A stretch of DNA of 62,969 bases from Lachnospiraceae bacterium. Its GTDB lineage: Bacteria > Bacillota > Clostridia > Lachnospirales > Lachnospiraceae. Made by a program: the position numbers and the translations under genes. Below, one piece after another: positions 25,593 through 34,842 of this stretch; within the stretch, counting starts at the first letter, position 1; each line of letters opens with the position of its first letter. Under the pieces are notes generated by a model. That model saw nothing but the letters and a program-made list of their open reading frames with translations, was not told the DNA's origin and did no database searches. Location of the stretch: contig JAILGF010000163.1 of assembly GCA_024696945.1 (NCBI GenBank), positions 1 through 62,969 on the forward strand, given 5' to 3'.

Positions 25593-26075
25593 ATGAAAAA
25601 TATAATAGGATATGTTTGGCAACTTATTAAAAAAATCGTGCATTTTTGTGTGTATCATTTTTTGAAAATGATTCATCATGATGATTTATCTGATAGTCAA
25701 TGGAACTCTTTGTACCAATTTGTGAAATTTTGTTTTGTAGGCTTCTCAAACACAATTATTTCTTTGGGAATATATTATTTGGTGATTTTTTTGAATTCAG
25801 ATTATTACATAATTGGAAACTGTTTAGGCTTTATTGTGAGTGTTATTAATTCCTATTATTGGAATAGCAATTACGTGTTTAATAAAAAAAATGAAAGAAA
25901 AAAGACAATTGCTAAAACATTTTTGGCATATGGAAGTAATATATTGTTGAGTACTTTTTTACTTAGGTTGACAGTTGAAAATTTAAATATTTCCAAAGTG
26001 ATTGCACCTTTATTAATTTTAATGATTACAATTCCTTTGAATTTCTTTTTAAATAAATTTTTTGTTATGAAATAA
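25593..26075 (+). CDS. GtrA-like membrane protein, candidate undecaprenyl-phosphate-sugar flippase
   Basis: 160 residues, four membrane helices. Seen: FVKFCFVGFSNTIISLGIYYL, then GFIVSVINSYYWNSNYVF, and PLNFFLNKFFVMK at the end, the signature blocks of the GtrA/DPMS family (FxxvGxxnt...N.FxNryW.F...F..nK.wVF). Known: GtrA family proteins are proposed to flip lipid-linked sugars. It lies 92 bases after the GT2 gene. The local DNA is strikingly AT-rich. Confidence 0.85.
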   Translation: MKNIIGYVWQLIKKIVHFCVYHFLKMIHHDDLSDSQWNSLYQFVKFCFVGFSNTIISLGIYYLVIFLNSDYYIIGNCLGFIVSVINSYYWNSNYVFNKKNERKKTIAKTFLAYGSNILLSTFLLRLTVENLNISKVIAPLLILMITIPLNFFLNKFFVMK

Positions 26076-26097
26076 AGAATTATAGGATTTTATTATT

Positions 26098-27363
26098 ATG
26101 AATAAAATGGATTTATGTACAAATACAAAAAATAATTTTATTATACTTTCTTTTTCATTTTTAATAATTTTATTACTGTGGATATTTATATCATCAGGAG
26201 AATATACAAAAACATTTTTTTTTGAAGACCCAGAAAAATGTGACACTGGAATGGACTTCGTTAATAGTGTTGCAGATGTTACAGATGGAGAGGCATATAC
26301 TAAATACAATACATTATATCCACCGTTGGCTAATGCCGGTTTTTATTTAATTAACAAGACAATTGATCATAAGAACTTTGAATTGTGGTTTTTATATGGT
26401 AGAAATTCAAAATATGATTTGAGATTAAATAAAAATATGTTGTTGTCTCTAATTATGTTTTCTGTAATATCAGTTTTATTTTTACTCCTTGAGATTAAGA
26501 GTTGTTTAGGAAATATAAATGAATTATTCCCCTTTGCGTTAACATTGAATTATGGTGTTTTATATGCTTTGGAAAGAGGCAATAGTATTATTTTTGTAGT
26601 AGCTCTTGTTTTTTATTTCTGCATGAACTATGATTCAGATAAATTGTATAAAAGGGAGTTGTCCCTGCTTTGCCTGGCCGTAGCGTTCGGGTTGAAGATT
26701 TATCCTGCTTTTTTTGGGGTTATTTTATTTAAAGAAAAAAAATATAAAATGGCAATTAAAGCGATTATTTATGGGTTAATAGCTTTTTTTGTCCCATTTG
26801 TATTTTTTGGCGGATTTAACGGTGTAATACAGTTTATTGATATATTTAAAAACTTTAGTGATGGGACATCGACAGTTCTGAATAGTTATGGAATAAGTAA
26901 TATTGGAAATTTTATATGCTTGGGCTTTGAAACAATAATTGGTAAAGATTTATCTGTGCTTAGAATAGTAATGATACCGATATTATGGTTATATACTAAT
27001 CTAATTTTATTACTTAGCTTTTTGGGCGAAAAACAGAAATGGAAATGGGTTTTAATTATTTCATTATTTGTAATGTTTAATCAAACTTCTTATGATTATA
27101 CATTGACTTTTATGTGCATTCCATTTTCTTTTTTTATCATTGTTAATCAAAAGATAAACACAAACAATATTGTTTACTATATTTGCTTTTGCTTCCTCTT
27201 GTTACCATATCCATCATTTTCACTCTCTTTAAGTGATAGAATAAATATGCATACTATTATAACTATGATAATTATATTGTTTGCAAGTAATAAATTATTT
27301 ATTGATAATTTTTCTTCAATGAAGAATATAATTATATCTATACATAAAAGATTAAATAGTTGA
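26098..27363 (+). CDS. DUF2029/GT87-like polytopic membrane glycosyltransferase
   Basis: 421 residues, about ten membrane helices. Seen: a first outer loop with DMEN-like acidic residues (FFFEDPEKCDTGMDFVNSV), YPPLANAGFYLI, and ALERGNSIIFVVALVFYF, which matches the rGN/Q block of DUF2029 (GT87) proteins; GLKIYPAFFGVILFKEKKY, also typical. Known: GT87 enzymes are polyprenol-phosphate-mannose-type GT-C transferases. Donor and acceptor unknown. Overlaps the next frame only slightly. Confidence 0.68.
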   Translation: MNKMDLCTNTKNNFIILSFSFLIILLLWIFISSGEYTKTFFFEDPEKCDTGMDFVNSVADVTDGEAYTKYNTLYPPLANAGFYLINKTIDHKNFELWFLYGRNSKYDLRLNKNMLLSLIMFSVISVLFLLLEIKSCLGNINELFPFALTLNYGVLYALERGNSIIFVVALVFYFCMNYDSDKLYKRELSLLCLAVAFGLKIYPAFFGVILFKEKKYKMAIKAIIYGLIAFFVPFVFFGGFNGVIQFIDIFKNFSDGTSTVLNSYGISNIGNFICLGFETIIGKDLSVLRIVMIPILWLYTNLILLLSFLGEKQKWKWVLIISLFVMFNQTSYDYTLTFMCIPFSFFIIVNQKINTNNIVYYICFCFLLLPYPSFSLSLSDRINMHTIITMIIILFASNKLFIDNFSSMKNIIISIHKRLNS

Positions 27364-27398
27364 ATGAAGTTTATATTTTGATTTATGAGGAGTACGTT

Positions 27399-28475
27399 TT
27401 GAGTGAATTGAAAAAACATAGAAATGGTGAAATAGAGTTATTAAGATTTGTGTTTTGTTTTGCAATTATTTGTTTGCATGGAGAAATGAAGTTTAGAGGT
27501 GGATTTTTAGGAGTGGAATTTTTTTATATGGTTACAGGTGCTTTTATGGCAAAATCTTTAAGTGGTGATGACATAAATGCTAATGAATCATATAAAATTA
27601 CATTTCAAAAGTCAAAAAATTTTATCATTTATTATATTAAAAAGATATATCCATTTTTTTTACCTGCAACACTGATTGGCACTATATTAGCATTCCTTTC
27701 AACAAGAAAGTTATATATAGTTTTATATGCTTTTGGGGATTTATTGTTTTTACAAAACTTTGGATTTCCAGCTGCTTGCGCTACAGGGGTTGTGTGGTAT
27801 CTTTCTTCCTTATTATTTGGAATAGCCATTCTTTATCCGGTAGCAAGAAGATATTTTAATGTTTTTTCAGTATATTTTTGTCCACTTATTTTTTTACTGA
27901 TTGTTGGGTTTTTTATAAAAATTTACGGGACAATAGAAGTACCATGCGAGTGGTATGGTGTTATTAATACAGGTTTTTTGAGAGCTATTGCCGATATTTC
28001 TTTAGGGATATTCGTCTATATTATTAGCGAAAATTTAAGAAGATTTAATAAATTATTAATTTACCGCATTATTTTTTCAATAATGGAATTGGTCTTTTTT
28101 GTTTTAATAATTCTATATATGGCTTTTGGAGTAGAAAGTTGGTTCGTTTACGATGGATATATAGTAATAATTATGGCATTTGCCTTGAGTGTTGCCTTAA
28201 GTGAGATTAGTTTATGGAATAAAATTCTTTCCAAATCGTTTTTTAGCTCTTTGGGCAAGGCTAGTTTTTTTCTCTTTTTAAATCATTATTGTTGGTTTAA
28301 ATGGTTGGAACCTGCATTGAATAATATAGGTTTAATTATTGATAATAATCTTTTTAAACTATTATGCATTGAGTTTACAATAGTTTCAAGTATATTAACA
28401 TGGTTTTTAGGATTGAAATTAAAAAAAATATATTTCTTTTTAAGAACCAAGTCAAATAAATATGAAAATAAGTAA
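27399..28475 (+). CDS. Acyltransferase family 3 (OafA-like) membrane protein
   Basis: 358 residues from a TTG at 27399, chosen because ATGAGGAGT (27386-27394) is a good SD; the frame is open from 27360 without an SD. Seen: EIELLRFVFCFAIICLHGE, then GGFLGVEFFYMVTGAFMAKS, the motifs of acyltransferase 3 where the R and H lie in helix 1 and the GVEFF/SG turn follows; about ten membrane helices. Known: such enzymes O-acetylate or otherwise acylate surface sugars. Probably decorates the glycan made by this cluster (inference). Confidence 0.8.
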   Translation: MSELKKHRNGEIELLRFVFCFAIICLHGEMKFRGGFLGVEFFYMVTGAFMAKSLSGDDINANESYKITFQKSKNFIIYYIKKIYPFFLPATLIGTILAFLSTRKLYIVLYAFGDLLFLQNFGFPAACATGVVWYLSSLLFGIAILYPVARRYFNVFSVYFCPLIFLLIVGFFIKIYGTIEVPCEWYGVINTGFLRAIADISLGIFVYIISENLRRFNKLLIYRIIFSIMELVFFVLIILYMAFGVESWFVYDGYIVIIMAFALSVALSEISLWNKILSKSFFSSLGKASFFLFLNHYCWFKWLEPALNNIGLIIDNNLFKLLCIEFTIVSSILTWFLGLKLKKIYFFLRTKSNKYENK

Positions 28476-28547
28476 AAACACATTTATAAATATTTTTATA
28501 TTTGGCAAATATTTTTTATATGTATTTAGAAGTGGAGGACCTAGAAT

Positions 28548-29321
28548 ATGAAGGTGGTATTACTTGCGGGAGGACTTGGTACAAGAATTGCTGATAGTAA
28601 TAGGCAATGCCCGAAACCTATGTTAGAAATAGGTGGGAAACCCATATTATGGCATATAATGAAAGAGTATTCGTATTACGGATTTAGTGAGTTTATTATT
28701 TGTGCAGGATATATGCAGCATGTGGTAAAGGACTGGTTTGCTAATTATTTCCTTCACAGCAGCGATGTTACGTTTGATTACAGGGATGGAAAGAATGAGA
28801 TGAAGGTCAACAGTAGCAGCTGCGAGCCTTGGGAAGTTACCATTGTTGATACCGGATACAATACCATGACTGGTGGAAGAATTAAGCGTATTCAGAAATA
28901 TGTTGGTAATGAGACGTTTATGATGACTTATGGTGACGGTGTCTGCGATGTAAATATCAAAGATCTTGTTGAGTTTCATAAAAAGCATGGGAAAATAGCT
29001 ACACTTACAGCTGTTTCTCAACAGCAACAAAAGGGAGTTCTTAATATCGAAGGGAATACTGTGCGCTCCTTCCGTGAGAAGAATGCTTCAGATAACGATA
29101 TTATTAATGCAGGATATATGGTACTTGAACCTAAGATATTTGATTTTATTGAAGGTGATGACACAGTGTTTGAAAATGAGCCTTTAAACAAACTGGTAGA
29201 AAAAGGCGAGCTTATGTCCTTTGTTCATAAGGGTTTCTGGCAATGTATGGATAACAAACGAGAGATGGATATACTGGAGAAGATGCTTGAGCAAGGTGTT
29301 GCTCCATGGAAAAAATGGTGA
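28548..29321 (+). CDS. rfbF: Glucose-1-phosphate cytidylyltransferase
   Basis: 257 residues, full length. Makes CDP-glucose from CTP and glucose-1-phosphate, the first step to CDP-linked dideoxyhexoses. Seen: MKVVLLAGGLGTRI and KPMLEIGGKPILWHIM (nucleotide-binding loop and the Lys of sugar-nucleotide transferases); DYRDGKNEM and GDGVCDVN metal region; the ending FWQCMDNKREMDILEKML typical of RfbF. It overlaps none of its neighbours; the next gene starts 17 bases on. With rfbG and rfbH below it defines the pathway. Confidence 0.95.
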   Translation: MKVVLLAGGLGTRIADSNRQCPKPMLEIGGKPILWHIMKEYSYYGFSEFIICAGYMQHVVKDWFANYFLHSSDVTFDYRDGKNEMKVNSSSCEPWEVTIVDTGYNTMTGGRIKRIQKYVGNETFMMTYGDGVCDVNIKDLVEFHKKHGKIATLTAVSQQQQKGVLNIEGNTVRSFREKNASDNDIINAGYMVLEPKIFDFIEGDDTVFENEPLNKLVEKGELMSFVHKGFWQCMDNKREMDILEKMLEQGVAPWKKW

Positions 29322-29338
29322 TTAAGGGAGGTGTACAT

Positions 29339-30670
29339 ATGCGTTGGAATAGTGAAGAAGAAGCCAGATTTGAGATCAAACAGCTGGTTTCAGAATATTA
29401 TAAAGCGTTTATGCAGAATAAAAAGCAATTTGAACCGGGAGACAGAATTAATTATGCCTCTCGTGTTTTTGATGATAAGGAAATGTGCGCATTGACGGAT
29501 GCAACTCTTGATTTTTGGTTAACGGCAGGTAAGTTTGCAGAACGTTTTGAAAAGGAATTTGCAAAGTGGATTGGGGTGAAGTACGCTCATCTTGTAAACA
29601 GCGGCTCATCAGCAAATCTCCTGGCATTTATGACGCTTACTGCTCAGGAGCTCGGAGATAGACAGATAAAACGAGGGGACGAGGTTATTACAGTTGCTGC
29701 GGGATTTCCTACGACTGTTACTCCTATCATTCAATATGGTGCAGTTCCGGTGTTCGTGGATGTGACAATTCCTGAGTATAATATTGATGCTACAAAGCTT
29801 GAAGTTGCCTTGAGCCCTAAGACAAAGGCCGTGATGCTTGCGCATACTTTGGGAAATACGTTTAATATAAAAGTAATCAAGGATTTCTGTAAAAAGAATA
29901 ACCTTTGGCTTATTGAGGATAACTGTGATGCGCTGGGGTCCCTGTATGATAATAAATATACCGGTACATGGGGAGATATCGGAACCAGCAGTTTTTATCC
30001 TCCGCACCATATGACCATGGGTGAAGGCGGATGTGTATATACTGATAATCATTTACTTCATAAACTTATGCTTTCATTCCGCGACTGGGGACGGGATTGT
30101 GTCTGCCCTTCCGGTCATGACAATATGTGTGGACACCGTTTTGACGGACAGTTCGGAGAATTGCCTTTAGGGTACGATCATAAGTATGTTTACAGCCATT
30201 TCGGGTACAATCTTAAGGCTACGGAGATGCAGGCGGCAATCGGCTGTGAGCAATTAAAGAAATTCCCTGAGTTTATAAAGAAGAGGATTGCAAACTGGTC
30301 TTATATTTATGACAGACTGAAGAAATACGAGGATTTGATATATCTGCCTAAGGCTACTGAAAACAGTATTCCTTCATGGTTTGGTTTTATGATAACGGTA
30401 AAACCGGATAGCGGGATAAACAGAAACGAAATGACTTCATTTATTGAAGCACATAATATCCAGACCAGGCTTCTTTTTGGTGGCAATTTTATCAAGCAGC
30501 CCTGTTTTAACCCGATAAGGGGCACGGATGCTTACAGAGTTGCGGGAACGCTTGAAAATACAGACTATATCATGAACAATTCATTCTGGATAGGGGTATA
30601 TCCGGGAATGACAGAAGAGATGCTGAAATATATGTGTGATGTTATATCCGAATATCTTGAAAATATATGA
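29339..30670 (+). CDS. rfbH: CDP-4-keto-6-deoxyglucose 3-dehydrase (E1, PMP and 2Fe-2S)
   Basis: 443 residues from the ATG at 29339 (SD GGGAGGTG at 29326-29333; the frame is open from 29306). Removes the C3 hydroxyl from CDP-4-keto-6-deoxyglucose with PMP. Seen: PPHHMTMGEGG, where His replaces the usual PLP-binding Lys, the hallmark of E1. Four Cys are spaced exactly C-X57-C-X1-C-X7-C (EDNC...DCVCPSGHDNMCG), the known E1 2Fe-2S pattern. Known: E1 needs a reductase (E3, RfbI/DdhD) to complete deoxygenation; none is in the window. Neighbours supply the substrate. Confidence 0.95.
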   Translation: MRWNSEEEARFEIKQLVSEYYKAFMQNKKQFEPGDRINYASRVFDDKEMCALTDATLDFWLTAGKFAERFEKEFAKWIGVKYAHLVNSGSSANLLAFMTLTAQELGDRQIKRGDEVITVAAGFPTTVTPIIQYGAVPVFVDVTIPEYNIDATKLEVALSPKTKAVMLAHTLGNTFNIKVIKDFCKKNNLWLIEDNCDALGSLYDNKYTGTWGDIGTSSFYPPHHMTMGEGGCVYTDNHLLHKLMLSFRDWGRDCVCPSGHDNMCGHRFDGQFGELPLGYDHKYVYSHFGYNLKATEMQAAIGCEQLKKFPEFIKKRIANWSYIYDRLKKYEDLIYLPKATENSIPSWFGFMITVKPDSGINRNEMTSFIEAHNIQTRLLFGGNFIKQPCFNPIRGTDAYRVAGTLENTDYIMNNSFWIGVYPGMTEEMLKYMCDVISEYLENI

Positions 30671-30684
30671 TGAGGTGGAAATAG

Positions 30685-32535
30685 ATGAAGAAACGATTGG
30701 CTGATTATGTTGCTGATTTCCTTGTAGAGCATGGTGTGACAGATGTGTTTAGTGTAGTAGGTGGCGGAGCGATGCATCTTAATGATGCTCTCGGCCATAA
30801 TAGTAGTCTTCATGTTACATATAATCATCATGAGCAAGCTTGTGCTATCGCTGCAGAAGCATATGCAAGGCTTGACAACAGAATAGCAGCGGTTTGTGTT
30901 ACAACTGGACCCGGAGGAACTAATGCTTTGACAGGTGTGGTTGGCGGCTGGCTGGATTCTATCCCAATGTTTATTATAAGCGGACAGGTGAGATATGATA
31001 CTACAGCTCGTTTCGCATTAAATGAAACCGGGGCCGTAGTTCGAGCTATGGGTGATCAGGAATATGATATAGTAAAGTCTGTTACTCCTATGACGAAATA
31101 CGCTGTGATGATAGAAGATCCAAAGACTATCCGCTATCATCTTGAGAGGGCCTGGCATCTGGCTACAACCGGACGTCCGGGCCCTGTATGGATTGATATC
31201 CCTGTGAATTTTCAGGGAGGTTTTATTGAGACAGATGAGCTAAAAGGATATGATCCGATAGAAGATGATATTAACCTTCCGCCTAAGGTTTCGGATGAGG
31301 TTATTCAGGTAGTTATAAAAAAGATAAAAGAGGCCAAACGTCCGGTATTTCATGCCGGTTACGGGATCAGGCTTTCGGGTGGGTATGAGGCATTTCGCTC
31401 CTGCATGGAGAAATTGAATATTCCTGTGGTTACGTATTGGAATGCGGTTGATCTAATTGAGGATGAGCATCCTTTATATGTCGGACGGGCTGGAAATATG
31501 GGCGATCGTCCGGGAAACTGGGCAATACAGAATGCGGACCTGATACTTGCGGTAGGTACCAGGATATCTATCCGTCAAGTCGGCTACAACTGGAAGACGT
31601 GGGCTAGGGCAGCTGAAGTAATTATGATCGATATAGATCAAGGTGAACTGAAAAAGCCTACGTTGCACGTTGATATGCCTATTTGGGCTGATGCAAAAGA
31701 TTTTTTATCGAAATTAGATAATATATTAGATAAAGAGTGTTGTGTTGATAATAGTGTTGGTAATAAATTGTTTAATGGAATTGATTGGCTTAACAAATGT
31801 CAGGGCTGGAAGAAAGATTATCCGGTGGTTTTGTCAAAGCATTGGAAAGAGAATAATGAAACGGCTAATGTATATGCGTTTATTAAGTATTTAAGTTCAA
31901 GACTTCCTGAGAATAGTCTGACGGCAGTTTCAAACGGTGCCTGCTGTGTCGTTGGAAATCAGGCCTATGTAATCCAAAAGGGAAGCAGGATGGCAAATAA
32001 TAGTGCTATTGCTTCTATGGGATATGGACTTCCGGCAGCAATAGGAACCTGTATTGGAGGGGGAAGGAAAGAGACGGTCTGCCTTGAGGGTGATGGATCC
32101 ATTATGATGAATCTTCAGGAATTACAGACAATTATTACTAATAAGCTTCCAATAAAAATATTTCTGATTAATAATGATGGGTATCATTCTATCAGGATTA
32201 CCCAGACAAATCTTTTTAATAAGAATTTTGTAGGAATCGGTCCGGAATCAGGGGATCTGTCTTTCCCTGAGTTTAAGAAAATTGCAGAAGCTTTTGGTTA
32301 TTCATATTATAGTGCACATAGTAATGCTGAGATGATGAGTGTCATTGATGAAGTATTGAAACTGGACGGCCCTATTTTTACAGAGATTTTTACTGACACC
32401 GAGCAGGTGTGGGAGCCTAAAAGCAGTACAAAAAGGCTTGAGGATGGTACTCTAGTATCACCTCCACTAGAAGATCTGGCGCCTTTCCTTCCACGAGAGG
32501 AACTTGAGAAGATTATGGTAGTTCCGATGATTTAA
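30685..32535 (+). CDS. Thiamine-diphosphate enzyme, acetolactate-synthase-like; YerE-like by context
   Basis: 616 residues, full three-domain ThDP enzyme. Seen: HHEQACAIAAEAYAR (the catalytic Glu that activates ThDP), the middle FAD/DHS-like domain, and GDGSIMMNLQELQT...INNDGY, the ThDP-magnesium GDG-N motif. Known: YerE of Yersinia is such an enzyme and adds a two-carbon unit from pyruvate to CDP-3,6-dideoxy-4-ketohexose in yersiniose synthesis. Being surrounded by rfbF, rfbH and rfbG, and not by ilv genes, argues for that role rather than branched-chain amino-acid synthesis (inference). Length is slightly above the usual ALS. Confidence 0.75.
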   Translation: MKKRLADYVADFLVEHGVTDVFSVVGGGAMHLNDALGHNSSLHVTYNHHEQACAIAAEAYARLDNRIAAVCVTTGPGGTNALTGVVGGWLDSIPMFIISGQVRYDTTARFALNETGAVVRAMGDQEYDIVKSVTPMTKYAVMIEDPKTIRYHLERAWHLATTGRPGPVWIDIPVNFQGGFIETDELKGYDPIEDDINLPPKVSDEVIQVVIKKIKEAKRPVFHAGYGIRLSGGYEAFRSCMEKLNIPVVTYWNAVDLIEDEHPLYVGRAGNMGDRPGNWAIQNADLILAVGTRISIRQVGYNWKTWARAAEVIMIDIDQGELKKPTLHVDMPIWADAKDFLSKLDNILDKECCVDNSVGNKLFNGIDWLNKCQGWKKDYPVVLSKHWKENNETANVYAFIKYLSSRLPENSLTAVSNGACCVVGNQAYVIQKGSRMANNSAIASMGYGLPAAIGTCIGGGRKETVCLEGDGSIMMNLQELQTIITNKLPIKIFLINNDGYHSIRITQTNLFNKNFVGIGPESGDLSFPEFKKIAEAFGYSYYSAHSNAEMMSVIDEVLKLDGPIFTEIFTDTEQVWEPKSSTKRLEDGTLVSPPLEDLAPFLPREELEKIMVVPMI

Positions 32536-32562
32536 AGTAGATGTTGACGGGAGTTTTATTAT

Positions 32563-33531
32563 ATGAAACGTGCGATAATTACGGGAGCTACCGGTGCGAT
32601 AGGTATGGCACTGGTTCAGCTTTTAGTTGATAAGGGTATTGAGGTTTTGATTATCACCCGTCCGGATTCTAAGCGGAATGATAGGTTGAGAAAACTTGCT
32701 GATAATAAGATTAATATTCTTGAATGGGATTTCTTAAAACTGTCTGAACTGGAAAACAATACTGGCAAAGAGTGGGATGTTTTCTTTCATCTTGCATGGG
32801 CAGGGGCATCGGGCCAAGGCAGAAATGATATGTACCTCCAGAATCAGAATGTACGGATGTCGCTTGATGCAGTTGCTTTGGCAAAACGATTTGGATGTAA
32901 GAAGTTTATTGGAGCCGGTTCACAGGCTGAATATGGGAGACCGTATCTGAATAATTGTTTAGCTGGGGATTGTCAAATTGATCAATACAGATTAACTCCT
33001 GTAACTCCTACATTCCCGGAGATGGGATATGGCTACGCAAAACTCTGCGCAGGCTTTATGACAAGGGATTATGCACATCAGCTTGGTTTGGAACATAACT
33101 GGCTCCGTATCTTGAGCGTATATGGTCCATATGATGGCGAGAATTCTATGATGATGCAGGCAATAAAGGGCTTTATAAACGGCATTTCCCCTGATTTTAC
33201 CAAGGGAGAGCAGATATGGGACTATGTATATAGTAAGGATGCTGCTCAAGCTTTTTATGATGTTGCAGAAAATGGGATTGACGGAAAAACATATGTGCTT
33301 GGAAGTGAGAAAGAACGACCTCTGGCGAAATATCTGAGTATAACAAGAGATATCATCTGCCCCGGACTGGAACTAAAACTTGGTACCCGCCCCTATGGGG
33401 AAAAACAGGTAATGTTTTTGGCAGCGGATTCTTCGGAACTGAAAAAGGATACGGGTTTTGAATGCAAATATTCATTTGAAGACGGTATTAAGGACATGTT
33501 TAAGTGGGCAAATGAGGGTGTAGTTATTTGA
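32563..33531 (+). CDS. NAD(P)-dependent sugar reductase/epimerase (extended SDR), CDP-sugar pathway
   Basis: 322 residues. Seen: Rossmann motif TGATGAIG at the N-terminus; FFHLAW; GAGSQAEYG; the catalytic YxxxK as YGYAKLCAG at about 155-160; RILSVYGPYDGENSM. Family: extended SDR, like abequose/paratose synthase or YerF. Following the YerE-like gene, it may reduce the branched 4-keto or aceto intermediate, or the 4-keto group of a plain dideoxyhexose. The sequence does not decide. The next gene is just downstream, within the same operon. Confidence 0.78.
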   Translation: MKRAIITGATGAIGMALVQLLVDKGIEVLIITRPDSKRNDRLRKLADNKINILEWDFLKLSELENNTGKEWDVFFHLAWAGASGQGRNDMYLQNQNVRMSLDAVALAKRFGCKKFIGAGSQAEYGRPYLNNCLAGDCQIDQYRLTPVTPTFPEMGYGYAKLCAGFMTRDYAHQLGLEHNWLRILSVYGPYDGENSMMMQAIKGFINGISPDFTKGEQIWDYVYSKDAAQAFYDVAENGIDGKTYVLGSEKERPLAKYLSITRDIICPGLELKLGTRPYGEKQVMFLAADSSELKKDTGFECKYSFEDGIKDMFKWANEGVVI

Positions 33532-33569
33532 TTTTGCCGAATAGATTTATGGGAAAAGGAAACAATCTT

Positions 33570-34661
33570 ATGAGTAGCAGCTTATTTGATTTTTATAAAG
33601 ATAAATCAGTTTTTGTTACCGGACATACAGGATTTAAAGGTTCATGGATGTGTCGTGCTTTAGCCGAGATGGGAGCAATTGTCAGCGGTTATTCACTTGA
33701 GCCTCCGACAAATCCCAGTTTGTTTTATGAAGCAGGAATTGAGAAGGATGTAAGGACCTTTATAGGTGATATCCGGGACTTTGATTATCTGAAGAGAGCA
33801 TTTAATGAGGCAAAGCCGGAGATAGTTATTCATATGGCTGCCCAGCCTATTGTCCGTGACAGCTACAAGAACCCCAGATATACTTATGAGACGAATGTTA
33901 TGGGGACGGTGAATATTTTAGAGTGCGTGAGGGAAAACAATTATGTTAAGTCTTTCCTGAATGTAACTACGGATAAGGTTTATCTGAACCGTGAGTGGAA
34001 ACGAGGTTATGTTGAAGAGGATGAGCTTGATGGCTATGATCCGTATTCAAATTCTAAGTCGTGCTCGGAATTGGTAACACATGCATATAAGAGGAGCTTT
34101 TTTGATGTAAATAATAAGTCATTAGAAGATGATGAGAAGCAGGTATTTACAGCAGTTTCCACAGCCCGTGCCGGAAATGTTATAGGAGGTGGGGATTTTG
34201 CAAATGATCGTATAATCCCTGATTGTGTGAGGGCAGCTACGAAGGGCGAGGATATCATTATCCGCAATCCGAGTTCGGTTCGTCCGTTCCAACATGTTCT
34301 TGAACCGGTATTTGCATATCTTATGATTGCTCAGAAGCAGTGTGAGGATAGAAAATTCGAAGGTTATTATAATGTAGGTCCGGATGTTGAAGACTGTATC
34401 AACGCTGGTGAGATGGCAGATTTATTTGTAAAATACTGGGGTGAGGGTATTAAATGGGTGAACAAGAGTGATGGTGGTCCTCATGAAGCTAACTTCCTTC
34501 ATCTTGACTGCACAAAGCTTAAGAAGACATTTGACTGGAAACCGAGATGGAACGTAACCACAGCTGTAGAAAAAACTGTTGAATGGTACAAAGCCATGAG
34601 AGACGGTGGCAATGTGAGATCCTATATGACTGCGCAGATTTACGAGTTCCTGAATGCATGA
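33570..34661 (+). CDS. rfbG: CDP-glucose 4,6-dehydratase
   Basis: 363 residues from the ATG at 33570 (AAAAGGA at about 33554; the longer frame from 33528 lacks an SD). Converts CDP-glucose to CDP-4-keto-6-deoxyglucose. Seen: FVTGHTGFKGSWMCRAL, the characteristic GHTGFKGSW nucleotide-binding loop of RfbG; VIHMAAQP; TTDKVY; YDPYSNSK for the YxxxK catalytic pair; ARAGNVIGGGD; IRNPSSVRPFQHVLEP. All are typical of CDP-glucose dehydratases rather than dTDP or GDP types. It closes the cluster; a terminator follows. Confidence 0.95.
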   Translation: MSSSLFDFYKDKSVFVTGHTGFKGSWMCRALAEMGAIVSGYSLEPPTNPSLFYEAGIEKDVRTFIGDIRDFDYLKRAFNEAKPEIVIHMAAQPIVRDSYKNPRYTYETNVMGTVNILECVRENNYVKSFLNVTTDKVYLNREWKRGYVEEDELDGYDPYSNSKSCSELVTHAYKRSFFDVNNKSLEDDEKQVFTAVSTARAGNVIGGGDFANDRIIPDCVRAATKGEDIIIRNPSSVRPFQHVLEPVFAYLMIAQKQCEDRKFEGYYNVGPDVEDCINAGEMADLFVKYWGEGIKWVNKSDGGPHEANFLHLDCTKLKKTFDWKPRWNVTTAVEKTVEWYKAMRDGGNVRSYMTAQIYEFLNA

Positions 34662-34706
34662 TTAATCTTGGAGTATTACAGATTATACGAGTGATGTTAG
34701 ATAGAA

Positions 34707-34730
34707 GGCTGCTTTTATAGGCAGCCCTTT
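34707..34730 (+). terminator. Terminator after rfbG
   Basis: GGCTGC (34707-34712) pairs with GCAGCC (34721-34726), loop TTTTATAG, followed by CTTTATTAT. Modest but well placed. Confidence 0.65.
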
Positions 34731-34742
34731 ATTATAAGTGAA

Positions 34743-34776
34743 ATTGCACAAAAAGACACGCTGAAATTTGTGCAAT
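34743..34776. promoter_or_regulatory. Perfect 10-bp inverted repeat upstream of the sigma factor gene
   Basis: ATTGCACAAA (34743-34752) and TTTGTGCAAT (34767-34776) are exact reverse complements 14 bases apart. Possible operator or hairpin in front of the sigma/anti-sigma pair. Confidence 0.4.
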
Positions 34777-34842
34777 ATGCTATGCAACTTTTTCTGTCCA
34801 AAACAATCTAATAAGGTAAAAGAACGAAATGAGGTAAGACAC

